Assembly (NCBI RefSeq): GCF_003261175.1
Contig: NZ_QLNP01000062.1
Coordinates: 248,001 to 312,000 of the forward strand
Length of the DNA stretch: 64,000 bases
Source: Arthrobacter globiformis
GTDB lineage: Bacteria; Actinomycetota; Actinomycetes; Actinomycetales; Micrococcaceae
Direction: 5' to 3'
The notes under the pieces are model-generated. The model saw only the letters and a list, made by a program, of their open reading frames with translations. It did no database searches and had not been told where the DNA came from. The position numbers were made by a program, and so were the translations under genes. Below, piece by piece: positions 8,689 to 16,584 of this stretch (the first letter of the stretch is position 1; each line of letters opens with the position of its first letter).

Positions 8689-9645
8689 TGCCGGGCCGAG
8701 TTCCTCGATCAGCTTCTGCATGGCGACGTACGCCTTGTTGCGGTAGGCGATCAGCTCGGGCGTGCGCTCTGCCGGAACGTTCAGGAAGCCTGCGCCGGTC
8801 TTGGTGCCCAGTTTGCCCGCCTCCACGAGGTCCGTGAGGATCTTGGGCGTGGCGAAGCGCTCGGGGAAGTCGGTCTGCAGCGACTTGTAGCAGAAGTTGT
8901 AGACGTCCAGGCCGGCCATGTCGGCGATGGCGAACGGGCCGAAGAACGGGAGCCGGAAGCCGAAGGTGGTGCGGACCAAGGTGTCCACGTCCTCGGCCGT
9001 CGCGATGCCCTGTTCCACCAGCTGCGCGGCTTCGTGGAAGAGCGCGTACTGCAGGCGGTTCAGCACGAAGCCGGTGACGTCCTTGACCACGGCCGTCTCC
9101 TTGTTGGCGGAGTGGACCAGGTCGCGGACAGTAGCAACCGTCTCGGTGGACGTGCCCTCGTGCGGGATAATCTCTACGCCGGGGATGAACGGCGAGGGGT
9201 TGGAGAAGTGCACGCCGAGGAAGCGCTCCGGGTTGGCGACCGGCTGCGACAGCTCCGCAATGGAGATCGTGGAGGTGTTGGAGCCGATGATGGCGTCCGG
9301 CCGGGCGGCGGCGCTGATACGGGCCAGGGTCTCGTGCTTGATGGCGATGATCTCGGGCACGGCCTCCTCGATGAAGTCGGCGTCGGCCACGGCTTCCTCG
9401 ATGTCCTTCGCGGCCCAGAGGTTCTGCTTCAGGATCTCGGTGGAACCTTCGGGGAACAGGCCGTCTGCCACGAACTGGTCGGACTCGGTGAGCAGGCGCT
9501 CGTAGTTCTTCTGTGCCACTTCGGCGGACACGTCGGCGAGGGCAACGCGGGCACCGCCCAGGGCCAGGACCTGGGCGATGCCGCCGCCCATGTAGCCGGA
9601 TCCGACGACGGCGAACTTGCGTGAGCTGGTGGGTGTTTCGGTCAT
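8677..9645 (-). CDS. 3-hydroxyacyl-CoA dehydrogenase family oxidoreductase
   Basis: The 322-residue product has the two-domain 3-hydroxyacyl-CoA dehydrogenase fold. The N-terminal NAD-binding motif is VGSGYMGGGIAQ, and the expected acidic residue ends strand two (VALADVS). The catalytic region keeps the His and Glu (GVHFSNPSP then GVEII), followed by the helical domain (KDVTGFVLNRLQYALFHEA). The family also includes L-gulonate 3-dehydrogenase, carnitine dehydrogenase and lambda-crystallin, which act on free hydroxy-acids. The upstream-extended frame is rejected because this ATG lies 2 nt past the rpiB-like stop, with GAAGG before it. In this sugar operon, oxidation of a polyhydroxy acid to a beta-keto acid is more likely than fatty-acid oxidation. 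Confidence 0.82.
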   Translation of the reverse strand: MTETPTSSRKFAVVGSGYMGGGIAQVLALGGARVALADVSAEVAQKNYERLLTESDQFVADGLFPEGSTEILKQNLWAAKDIEEAVADADFIEEAVPEIIAIKHETLARISAAARPDAIIGSNTSTISIAELSQPVANPERFLGVHFSNPSPFIPGVEIIPHEGTSTETVATVRDLVHSANKETAVVKDVTGFVLNRLQYALFHEAAQLVEQGIATAEDVDTLVRTTFGFRLPFFGPFAIADMAGLDVYNFCYKSLQTDFPERFATPKILTDLVEAGKLGTKTGAGFLNVPAERTPELIAYRNKAYVAMQKLIEELGPAPIN

Positions 9646-9647
9646 GT

Positions 9648-10130
9648 TCAGTCGGCCTTCGTGTAATCGGGTTCGTATGAGCAGATGGCGTCCACCTTGG
9701 CGGCGGAGGAGGAGTTTTCGTCGAAGCGGTGCTCCAGCCATTCGCCCACGAGCTTCTTGGCAAGTTCCAGCCCGATGACGCGCTGGCCCATGGTGAGGAC
9801 TTGGGCGTTGTTGCTGAGGACAGAGCGTTCCACGGAGTAGCTGTCGTGCGCGGTGACGGCGCGGATGCCCGGGACCTTGTTGGCCGCAATGGCCACGCCG
9901 AGACCGGTGCCGCAGATCAGAAGTGCGCGGTCTGCTTCGCCTTCGGCCACCTTGCGGGCGGCTGCGACGGCAAGGTGCGGGTACGCGGTGGAATCGTTGG
10001 CCGCGACGCCAATGTCCTCGACGGAGGCAACGCGGGGGTCCGCCTCCAGCAGGGCCTTCAGTGCTTCCTTGTATTCGACGCCGGCCTCATCGTTGCCGAT
10101 GACAATGCGCCAGCCTTCTGTGTTGCTCAT
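9648..10130 (-). CDS. RpiB/LacA family sugar-phosphate isomerase, likely D-erythrulose-4-phosphate isomerase
   Basis: This 160-residue protein is of the RpiB/LacAB fold. The N-terminal phosphate-binding segment is [13 protein letters not shown], and the loop [20 protein letters not shown] carries the conserved active-site region; in this family the base is a Cys or Thr at this site, and a Cys is present. The ATG overlaps the kinase stop codon as ATGA and has AAGGAG upstream, so the two genes are translationally coupled. In tetritol pathways DerI, an RpiB homologue, turns D-erythrulose-4-phosphate into D-erythrose-4-phosphate, and the same role fits here. A ribose-5-phosphate isomerase function is the alternative. 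Confidence 0.85.
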   Translation of the reverse strand: MSNTEGWRIVIGNDEAGVEYKEALKALLEADPRVASVEDIGVAANDSTAYPHLAVAAARKVAEGEADRALLICGTGLGVAIAANKVPGIRAVTAHDSYSVERSVLSNNAQVLTMGQRVIGLELAKKLVGEWLEHRFDENSSSAAKVDAICSYEPDYTKAD

Positions 10131-11902
10131 TCCGTTGCTCCTTTTCCGGCCGTCGAGGCCATGTGGGACGCGGCCGGTGTGGAATCGGCCGCATCAGATG
10201 CGAGGTAGGTGGCCACGCGCTCGGCAATCAGTCCGAACGAGACTGCGCCGGGGTCCGGGTGTCCGAGGCTCTTTTCGGCCAGCGGGCGGGCGCGGCCCTT
10301 GAGGGGTCGCAGGTCCGCGGTCTGCCGGGCTGCTTCGGTGGCCGCGGCAGCGGCGGCGGTGAGGGCGCCGCTGAGGGAGGCCCCGCCGTCGAACGCTTCC
10401 TTGAACGCGTCCCGGAACGGCAGGAGGGCGTCCACCATGGTCTTGTCCCCCGGCTCTGCCTTGCCGAGGTCGGTGATGGCGTTGCTGAAGGCGGTCAAGG
10501 CTGCAGGCGCGTCCCCGGCGTCGTACGACTCCCGGTTGCCTAGCGCGAGACCGGCGGCCATTACAGCCGTGCCCCACAGCGCGCCCGACGTTCCGCCGGC
10601 GCGTTCGCTCCAGGCCTCGCCTGCGGCCGTGAGTACGCGTTCAACCGAAGCACCGGCTTCTGCGTTCTGCTCACCGGCCGCGGCAGCCGCGTCAACGCCG
10701 CGGCGCATGCCGATGCCGTGGTCGCCGTCGCCGGCAATCGCGTCCAGGTCGCCAAGTTCCGCTTCGTGTTCGACGACGACGTCCCGCACCTGGGCGAGGA
10801 CGGCGGCTGCCAGCCGGCCCAGGTCGGCGGACGCCTCGGTAGCCTTTTCGGTGTCCGCTTCCGTTGCCTCGTCGGTGACAGTGACTTCGCGGCGGGCGCG
10901 CGGCGCGGTGTTGCCCTTGCGGAAAGCCGGGGTGTCGGCCGGTGCCGCCCAGAACTGCTCGAGTTCGTCGTCGAGCCACAGCAGGGTGAGCGAGAGCCCG
11001 GACATGTCCAGGCTGGTGACGAGCTCGCCGCACTCCGGCTCCACGACGGTCAGGTTGGCGGCGTTGAGGAGTTTTTCGATCTTGCCGAAGAGGAGGAACA
11101 GCTCGTCGTACTTGACCGTGCCCAGGCCATTGACGATGGCCACCACGCGGCTGCCGGCGTCGTCCGGCTTGTCCTCGAGGAGCCGGGACACCAGCAGTTC
11201 AGCGAGTTCGGAGGCTGTGGGCATGGGGTGCTCGGAGATGCCCGGTTCGCCGTGGATGCCCAGGCCCAGCGACATCTGCCCGGCCGGAACATGGAACAGC
11301 GGCTCGGACGCGCCGGGCAGGGTGCAGCCGTCGAAGGCTACGCCGAGTGAGCGCGTGCGGTGGTTCGTCTTGATCGCCAGGCGCTCCACCTCGTCCAGGT
11401 TTAGGCCTGCTTCGGCCGCGGCGCCGGCTATTTTGAAGACCGTGAGGTCGCCGGCGATGCCGCGGCGCTTCTCGATCTGGTCAAGCGGGGCGCTGGCAAT
11501 GTCGTCCGTGACCAGCACAGTGCGCGTCTCGATGCCCTCGGCGTTGAGCCGGAGCTGCGCCTGGCCGAAGTGCAGCACGTCGCCGGCGTAGTTGCCGTAG
11601 CTCAGCAGCACCCCGCCGCCGGCGTTTGCCGCCTTGGCCACGCGGTAGACCTGCCCGGCGGCGGGCGAGGCGAACATGTTGCCGCACGCGGAGCCGGCGG
11701 CAAGGCCGGGGCCCACCAGGCCGGCGAAGGCGGGGTAGTGGCCGGAGCCGCCGCCCACCACAAGTGCCACCTGGCCGGCCGGGATCTCGGTGGAGCGGAC
11801 TACGCCGCCGTCCACGCGGGCAACATAGCCGCGGTTGGCGGCGACGAAGCCGTCCAGCGCCTCATCTGCGAAATCAGCGGGATTGTCGAAGATCTGGGTC
11901 AT
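10127..11902 (-). CDS. fused DhaK-DhaL dihydroxyacetone-type kinase, likely L-erythrulose kinase
   Basis: This 591-residue ATP-dependent kinase joins a DhaK domain (residues about 1-330) and a DhaL domain (about 375-570). The DhaK part has the [12 protein letters not shown] motif and the substrate-binding His217 (GLGIHGEPG), which forms a hemiaminal with the keto group. The DhaL part has the metal/ATP motif [14 protein letters not shown]. Single-chain kinases of this layout phosphorylate dihydroxyacetone, and LerK of the same family phosphorylates L-erythrulose at C1. It is followed without a gap by the RpiB-like gene and shares an operon with a TPI-like isomerase. This is the exact enzyme set of the L-erythrulose route. 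Glycerone kinase activity is the fallback. Confidence 0.88.
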   Translation of the reverse strand: MTQIFDNPADFADEALDGFVAANRGYVARVDGGVVRSTEIPAGQVALVVGGGSGHYPAFAGLVGPGLAAGSACGNMFASPAAGQVYRVAKAANAGGGVLLSYGNYAGDVLHFGQAQLRLNAEGIETRTVLVTDDIASAPLDQIEKRRGIAGDLTVFKIAGAAAEAGLNLDEVERLAIKTNHRTRSLGVAFDGCTLPGASEPLFHVPAGQMSLGLGIHGEPGISEHPMPTASELAELLVSRLLEDKPDDAGSRVVAIVNGLGTVKYDELFLLFGKIEKLLNAANLTVVEPECGELVTSLDMSGLSLTLLWLDDELEQFWAAPADTPAFRKGNTAPRARREVTVTDEATEADTEKATEASADLGRLAAAVLAQVRDVVVEHEAELGDLDAIAGDGDHGIGMRRGVDAAAAAGEQNAEAGASVERVLTAAGEAWSERAGGTSGALWGTAVMAAGLALGNRESYDAGDAPAALTAFSNAITDLGKAEPGDKTMVDALLPFRDAFKEAFDGGASLSGALTAAAAAATEAARQTADLRPLKGRARPLAEKSLGHPDPGAVSFGLIAERVATYLASDAADSTPAASHMASTAGKGATE

Positions 11903-11963
11903 GGTTCCTCATTGAATCCGGGTTGGTTGGTCAGTTCTGCTGGGTTTCTTGGGGCAGGCGCCT

Positions 11964-12959
11964 CTAGTGAGCGACGGCGGCGGGCTGCTGCCGCCCCTGC
12001 GCCACCTGGCTCTGGCCGAGGGCGTAGCCGTCCTTCTTCGGCAGGACGTGGCGGCGCAGGTAGTCCTGGTTGCTGGCCGTCACGGAGAGTCCGTCGCCGC
12101 CGTAGTGCTCGGTGCACAGGATGCCCTGGAAGCCAACGGACAGGGCGACCTTGAACGCGTCGCGGTAGTTGATGAGGCCGCTTTCCATGGGGGCAGGCAT
12201 GGCGACGTACATGTCGCGGGCCACGTCCTCGTCACGGATGTAGTTCTTCATGTGCCAGTAGTTGGAGTACGGCAGCGTCTTGGCAACCATTTCGCGCCAG
12301 TCCTCGATGGGCCGGTGCAGGCGGATCAGGTTGCCCAGGTCCGGGTTGAGGCCGACGTTGGAGAGTCCGATGTCCTGGACGAACTGCACGGAGGAGTCCG
12401 CGGTGCCGATGTAGGTGTCCTCGTACATCTCCAGCGAGAGCAGGACGCCCACCTCTGCGGCGTGCCGGCCCAGTTCCTGGAAACGGGCGACGGCGTTGTT
12501 CCAGGCTTCCTTGTCCCCTGCCGGGTCCTTGTAACCTTCGACGGTCCAGAACCAGAGGTGCTTCTGCTGCTCCGGAGTGATTGCCTGATGCAGGCCGAAG
12601 GAGACCACTTCGCAGCCGAGCTCAGCGGCGGCGTCGATGGTGCGGTGACTGTACGCCAGGTTGTCCTCCCACTTGCCCTCCTCGATGATGCTTCGGCGGA
12701 TGGCGGAGATGACCGGAATCCCAATGCCCACGTTGTCGGCCGTCTGCTTGAATTCGGCGAGGCGCTCCTTGCTCAGGTCACCGGGACGGACCCAGCTGTC
12801 AGTGAGGTCGGCGTTGGCAAAGCCGGCTTCCTTGACCTCGGTGAACACCTCAGCCCAGGCGGAGGCGTCGGCGTCGTTGATATGCGTGCCCTGGGCATCG
12901 ACGCCCGGGAACTGCAGCAGGGCCGCGGTAATGGGCCAATTCTCGGCGGTGTAAGCCAT
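11964..12959 (-). CDS. xylose-isomerase-like TIM-barrel protein
   Basis: This 331-residue protein of the AP endonuclease 2/xylose isomerase-like TIM-barrel superfamily leads the operon. Segments such as VVSFGLHQAIT, LSLEMYEDTY, NVGLNPDLGN and GFQGILCTEHYGGDG carry the acidic and His residues expected of a divalent-metal site. The superfamily covers sugar isomerases, epimerases, dehydratases and decarboxylases. In the D-apiose/apionate pathway, 3-oxo-isoapionate is decarboxylated to L-erythrulose; a decarboxylase role of that kind would feed the kinase here, but this is speculative. ATG is chosen over a GTG three codons upstream because AAGGGAG abuts the GTG yet stands 8 nt from the ATG. Confidence 0.78.
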   Translation of the reverse strand: MAYTAENWPITAALLQFPGVDAQGTHINDADASAWAEVFTEVKEAGFANADLTDSWVRPGDLSKERLAEFKQTADNVGIGIPVISAIRRSIIEEGKWEDNLAYSHRTIDAAAELGCEVVSFGLHQAITPEQQKHLWFWTVEGYKDPAGDKEAWNNAVARFQELGRHAAEVGVLLSLEMYEDTYIGTADSSVQFVQDIGLSNVGLNPDLGNLIRLHRPIEDWREMVAKTLPYSNYWHMKNYIRDEDVARDMYVAMPAPMESGLINYRDAFKVALSVGFQGILCTEHYGGDGLSVTASNQDYLRRHVLPKKDGYALGQSQVAQGRQQPAAVAH

Positions 12960-12987
12960 GGTGTTCACTCCCTTGTGGAATCCTGTT

Positions 12988-12997
12988 TCCTATAGGA
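12988..12997. promoter_or_regulatory. palindromic operator, site 1 of 3
   Basis: TCCTATAGGA is a perfect 10-bp palindrome located 28 bases upstream of the first operon gene. It matches two further sites near the gntR gene and is the likely binding site of the FCD-type regulator encoded at 13245-13976. Confidence 0.65.
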
Positions 12998-13064
12998 TCT
13001 ACTATCGCCTCAGAGTTGTCAAGGTCACAATTGTGGGTGGGAATGTGCAACGCTCAGCCATCGA

Positions 13065-13081
13065 AGATCCTATAGGGACGC
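13065..13081. promoter_or_regulatory. palindromic operator, site 2 of 3
   Basis: AGATCCTATAGGGACGC lies 80 bp (centre to centre) upstream of site 1, in the gap between gntR and the operon's first gene. All 17 bases recur next to the gntR start. The spacing is close to eight helical turns and would allow looping between bound regulator dimers. Confidence 0.65.
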
Positions 13082-13158
13082 GCCCTGCGTGTGAAGGGGG
13101 TCACGCTAGGGGCGCCCGGTCGGTGCATCTTCCACGCTACGCCTCCCCCAACCAAGTA

Positions 13159-13200
13159 GCAGCAGAGGGCGTTCCGAATGCCGGGAACACCCTCTGCTGC
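13159..13200. repeat. inverted repeat, element family A, terminator-like
   Basis: Arms of 17 bases (GCAGCAGAGGGCGTTCC and its partner, one mismatch) flank an 8-nt loop just beyond the gntR stop. With its flanks (CCAAC...TAG...CTACT) the element resembles the longer inverted repeat at 45468-45533. It probably ends gntR transcription. Confidence 0.6.
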
Positions 13201-13244
13201 GGCCTACTCTGGGGCCCGCTGGCCTTTCGCTTCGCGTGTCCGGG

Positions 13245-13976
13245 CTACTCCTCCGGGGCGTCCGCCATGGCGCGTTCGCGGACCTTTTGAATGTGGGCGG
13301 CCATGGCGGCTTCAGCCTGCTCAGGATCGCCGCTGGACAATGCATCCAGGACCGACTGGTGCTCGGCGATCGCATTCTCGGCGTCGGTGATACCCACTCC
13401 CCCGAAAAGCCGGAAGCGCTGGACCTGTCCGCCGAGCGCGGCGTACGCGCCGACGAGGAACTGGTTGTCCGTCTGCTGGGCGATCAGCTGATGGAAGCGC
13501 TCATCGGCCTCGAGGTAGTCCTTGTACTCTGCAAAGGACGGGCCGCGCGGCGCGGACTTCAGCTCGGTGAGTGTTTGCTCAAGCTCGGCGAGACGGTGCG
13601 GGTTCAGGCGCGCGCAGGCCAGGCGGGCATTGACCGGCTCGATCGCGAGGCGGGCTTCCATAAGATCCGCGAAGTCCTCGCGGGTGAACACCGGGGCCAC
13701 TCGGTAACCCTTAAGCGCCACCCGGCGGACCATGCCGGTGTGTTCCAGGCGAGCCAGCGCCTCGCGGACGGGGGTCGGGGAAACGTCCAGGTCGCGGGCA
13801 GTTCCATCGATACTGACGGCGGCGCCGGGTTCCAGCCTGCCGTCCATGAGGGAGGCCAGCAGCTCCTCGTACACATGGTCGGCCAGGACCTGGCGACTGA
13901 CGGTCCTGCTTCCCTTGCGCCCGGTCTGATCCTCGGGCAGGTTCCCGGCGCGGGTTCCGTTGGACGCTTTTTGCAT
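13245..13976 (-). CDS. GntR family regulator with FCD domain
   Basis: This 243-residue regulator has an N-terminal winged helix (VYEELLASLMDGRLEPG then SPTPVREALARLEHTGMV). The C-terminal all-helical FCD domain shows the usual metal-binding His pattern (EADERFHQLIA, AIAEHQSVLDAL, AAHIQKVRE). FCD regulators are mostly repressors released by small sugar acids or related metabolites. It is encoded upstream of, and in the same direction as, the tetrose-type operon, about 290 bases away. One copy of the shared palindrome lies 8 nt before its own ATG, so autorepression is likely. The effector is unknown but is probably the pathway's substrate or an early intermediate. Confidence 0.88.
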   Translation of the reverse strand: MQKASNGTRAGNLPEDQTGRKGSRTVSRQVLADHVYEELLASLMDGRLEPGAAVSIDGTARDLDVSPTPVREALARLEHTGMVRRVALKGYRVAPVFTREDFADLMEARLAIEPVNARLACARLNPHRLAELEQTLTELKSAPRGPSFAEYKDYLEADERFHQLIAQQTDNQFLVGAYAALGGQVQRFRLFGGVGITDAENAIAEHQSVLDALSSGDPEQAEAAMAAHIQKVRERAMADAPEE

Positions 13977-13980
13977 GTTC

Positions 13981-13997
13981 AGATCCTATAGGGACGC
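13981..13997. promoter_or_regulatory. palindromic operator, site 3 of 3
   Basis: AGATCCTATAGGGACGC is identical over 17 bases to site 2. It lies immediately upstream of the gntR start codon, overlapping the region where its ribosome site or transcription start should be. This suggests direct autoregulation. Confidence 0.65.
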
Positions 13998-14051
13998 CTC
14001 CAGGAAGAACGCAAGCTAGTCCCGCGGATGACCCTTCGGGCTTGGTTAAAC

Positions 14052-14086
14052 CACTGGAACCGCCCGACGACCGGGCGGTTCCAGTG
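14052..14086 (-). terminator. stem-loop terminator
   Basis: Perfect 14-bp arms (CACTGGAACCGCCC and GGGCGGTTCCAGTG) surround a 7-nt loop downstream of the Old Yellow Enzyme gene. The stem is strong and GC-rich, as is usual for actinobacterial intrinsic terminators. Confidence 0.7.
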
Positions 14087-14122
14087 CTTACTAACGAGGG
14101 CTCTGACGGAGCAGTGCCGGGG

Positions 14123-15196
14123 CTAGGCCGGCTGGTACACCGGGTAGTCGGTGTAGCCCTTGCGGCCTTCGCCGTAGAACGTGGACGGGTCCGGCTCGTT
14201 CAGCGGCAGGCCCTCGCGCCAGCGGCGGGCGAGGTCCGGGTTGGCGATGGCGGGCCGGCCCACCACGACGGCGTCCGCGTGGCCGTCGGCGACCAGAGAC
14301 AGTGCCTCCTCGCGGGTGGTGATGACGCCGAAGCCGGTGTTGACCAGGAACGTCCCGTTAAAGCGGGACCTCAGGTCCTGGACCAGGTCGCCGGTCGGGT
14401 CGGCGTGCAGGATGCTCAGGTAGGCCAGGTCCAGCGGGGCGATGGAGTTGACCAGCACATCGTAGGTTGCGCGGACGTCGGCGGCATCGGTCTCTTCGAT
14501 GCCCTGGACCTTGTGTTCGGGCGAGATGCGGATGCCGACGCGGTTGGCACCCAGCGCCTCCACGACGGCGTTCACCGTCTCAATGACGAAGCGGGCGCGG
14601 TTTTCGGGCGAGCCGCCGTAGCTGTCGGTGCGGATGTTGGTGTTCGGCGCCAGGAACTCGTGGAGAAGGTAACCGTTGGCGGAGTGCAGCTCAACGCCGT
14701 CGAACCCTGCCTCGATCGCGTTGCGCGACGCGGTGACGATTTCCTCGCGGACGATGGGCAGCTCGTCGGTGGAGAGCTCGTGCGGCACCGGGTGCGGCTG
14801 CTTGCCCTTGTAGGTTCGCGTCTCACCTTCGACGGCGATCGCGCTGGGGGCCACGACGGGGTGGCCGCCATTGATGTCCTCGTGCGAGACGCGTCCGCCG
14901 TGCATGATCTGGGCGAAAATCCGGCCACCCTCGGCGTGGACTGCGTCGGTGACCTTCTTCCAGCCGGCGATCTGTTCGGGGGTCACCAGCCCGGGCTGTC
15001 CCGGGTAGGAGCGGCCAGCCGGGCTGGGGAAGATCCCCTCGCTGACGATCAGGCCGAGCGACGCACGCTGGCGGTAGTGCTCCACCACGAGCGGGCCGGG
15101 GACGCCCTCCTGGCCTGTACGGACACGGGTCAGCGGTGCCATGACGAGGCGGTTGGGAAGTTCGAGCTCGCCGAGAGTCAGCGGGGAAAACAGCAT
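14123..15196 (-). CDS. Old Yellow Enzyme family alkene reductase
   Basis: This 357-residue FMN-dependent ene-reductase uses NAD(P)H to reduce activated C=C bonds of enones, maleimides or nitro-esters. Visible landmarks are the N-terminal FMN segment (LPNRLVMAPLTRVRT), the QIMHGGRVSH segment, the substrate-binding His/Asn pair with its following loop (ELHSANGYLLHEFLAPN), NIRTDSYGGS, and the phosphate-binding end (DAVVVGRPAIANPDLA). Its length fits NemA/XenA-like members. It stands alone with its own terminator downstream. The region upstream contains the patatin leader, transcribed the other way. The natural substrate cannot be read from the sequence. Confidence 0.9.
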   Translation of the reverse strand: MLFSPLTLGELELPNRLVMAPLTRVRTGQEGVPGPLVVEHYRQRASLGLIVSEGIFPSPAGRSYPGQPGLVTPEQIAGWKKVTDAVHAEGGRIFAQIMHGGRVSHEDINGGHPVVAPSAIAVEGETRTYKGKQPHPVPHELSTDELPIVREEIVTASRNAIEAGFDGVELHSANGYLLHEFLAPNTNIRTDSYGGSPENRARFVIETVNAVVEALGANRVGIRISPEHKVQGIEETDAADVRATYDVLVNSIAPLDLAYLSILHADPTGDLVQDLRSRFNGTFLVNTGFGVITTREEALSLVADGHADAVVVGRPAIANPDLARRWREGLPLNEPDPSTFYGEGRKGYTDYPVYQPA

Positions 15197-15402
15197 GCGG
15201 AGTTCCTTTCAGAATGCATTAGGTTCACCAGCTGTAACTGCCTAGCGCGTGCAACTATTCCGGGTGTGGCGGAGTTCACCATCCCGGATGGCGGGCGGCG
15301 CGTTCGTCGGCGCTACTGCACCTGGCTTGTGCCCATTGCGCACCACGACACTGGTGTGCGACTATTCCCGTGATCGTGATCTATCGACAGGAGGTGAGAC
15401 CC

Positions 15403-15462
15403 ATGAACGCAGTATCCGCAATGGGCGCTCCCCTGCAGTCCACGATCGCGCGACTGAGCTAG
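15403..15462 (+). CDS. 19-residue leader peptide
   Basis: An ATG with a near-perfect ribosome site (AGGAGGTGA, 5-nt spacing) opens a 19-codon frame, MNAVSAMGAPLQSTIARLS, that ends in TAG 47 nt before the patatin start. It is out of frame with patatin. The ribosome site is far better than that of patatin itself. The frame overlaps sequences that can pair with the patatin ribosome site, so it looks like a regulatory uORF and not a functional peptide. No amino-acid run marks it as a classical amino-acid attenuator. Confidence 0.5.
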   Translation: MNAVSAMGAPLQSTIARLS

Positions 15463-15509
15463 TCGCCACCGGGAGCGCCTTCACAGGCAATTCGCGAAAG
15501 GCGACTCCC
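15423..15509 (+). promoter_or_regulatory. alternative RNA hairpins controlling patatin translation
   Basis: Three pairings are possible in this leader. GGCGCTCCC (15424-15432) pairs with GGGAGCGCC (15471-15479). GCGACT (15450-15455) pairs with AGTCGC (15461-15466) across the leader stop codon. AGTCGCC (15461-15467) can instead pair with GGCGACT (15500-15506), which overlaps the patatin ribosome site AAAGG. The last two exclude each other. A ribosome on the leader frame would decide which forms. Confidence 0.4.
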
Positions 15510-16505
15510 ATGAACACAACACCTTCTTCAACTCCGCGCTCTGCCTCGATGACGGGCTCGGACAGTCCGAAGTCCGACCAGGATCAGCGGCAAGTCGCCG
15601 CAACAATCCGGCTGCGGGCCGCGGGCGCGCGAGCTTTGGTCCTTGGTGGCGGCGGATCGACGGGCAACGCGTGGTTGATTGGTGTCATCGCCGGCCTGTT
15701 CGAGGCCGGGCTGGACGTGACCGACGCTGATTTGGTCATCGGGACGTCGGCCGGATCGACGGCCGCAGCCCAGATAACTGGCGCTCCCCCCATCGAGCTG
15801 TTGGCCGCGATCCTTGCTGCGGCACCCCAGCAACAGACCGCTCCGATGGGATCCGACGGTGGACGCGTTTCGATCAGGCCGGTGACCGACCACATGGAGA
15901 GAACGAGCGCGATCATCGCCGCCGCCGAGGATGCGGCCGACATGCGCCGCAGAATGGGCGCGGCGGCACTCGCTATGGACGCGGCGCCGGACCGCGCCGG
16001 ACAAACACGGTGGCGGGCTATCGTCGCCGCCCGGCTTCCCAGCCAGCTTTGGCCGCAACGGCGGATGCTCATCACTGCCGTCAATGCCCAAACCGGTGAA
16101 CCCGCCGTGTTCGACCGCCACAGCGGGGTCGACTTGGTGGACGCCATCGCCGCAAGCTGTGCCAGTGGCTTCGCCTACAGGATCGGCGACAGCAGATACA
16201 TCGACGGCGGCTACCGAACCAACGCGGATAATGCCGACCTAGCAGCCGGGTACGGGCGGGTGTTGGTACTCTCGCCGTTCGGAGGCAGATCGCGGACGCC
16301 GGTGGACTGGGGCATGCATCTCGGGACACAGGTCGACGAGCTACGCGCACGCGGCAGTAAAGTCGAGACGATTTTCCCGGACAGCAAATCTGAGCACATG
16401 TTTGGCGCCAATGCGATGGCTTTGTCGCTGCGTCCACCGGCTGCTCGGGCTGGTTACGACCAGGGCCGAGCCCTTGCCGAACAGCTCCTGGAATTCTGGC
16501 GCTGA
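15510..16505 (+). CDS. patatin-like phospholipase family protein
   Basis: This 331-residue patatin-fold hydrolase probably cleaves acyl esters of lipids. It has the oxyanion motif LVLGGGGSTGNAW, the nucleophile elbow GTSAGS with Ser80, and the catalytic Asp232 in IDGGY, giving a complete Ser-Asp dyad. The chosen ATG has AAAGG 8 nt upstream; the longer frame upstream overlaps the leader peptide and is not typical coding sequence. The first 30 residues are Ser/Thr-rich and low-complexity. There is no signal peptide, so the enzyme should be cytoplasmic. It is preceded by a leader peptide and hairpins that may control its translation. Its biological role is not evident from its neighbours. Confidence 0.85.
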   Translation: MNTTPSSTPRSASMTGSDSPKSDQDQRQVAATIRLRAAGARALVLGGGGSTGNAWLIGVIAGLFEAGLDVTDADLVIGTSAGSTAAAQITGAPPIELLAAILAAAPQQQTAPMGSDGGRVSIRPVTDHMERTSAIIAAAEDAADMRRRMGAAALAMDAAPDRAGQTRWRAIVAARLPSQLWPQRRMLITAVNAQTGEPAVFDRHSGVDLVDAIAASCASGFAYRIGDSRYIDGGYRTNADNADLAAGYGRVLVLSPFGGRSRTPVDWGMHLGTQVDELRARGSKVETIFPDSKSEHMFGANAMALSLRPPAARAGYDQGRALAEQLLEFWR

Positions 16506-16584
16506 CGATCTCGCTCGCGTCGTACGGGTCGCCAGAATGTCCGCTTTGAGGAGGATCGCGAAATCGATTCAAGTCTCCGGCCTT

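Noticed and set aside
15249-15509. In-frame extension of the patatin protein
   Set aside because: It would overlap the leader peptide, contains no lipase features, and lacks a ribosome site, whereas the chosen ATG has AAAGG 8 nt upstream.
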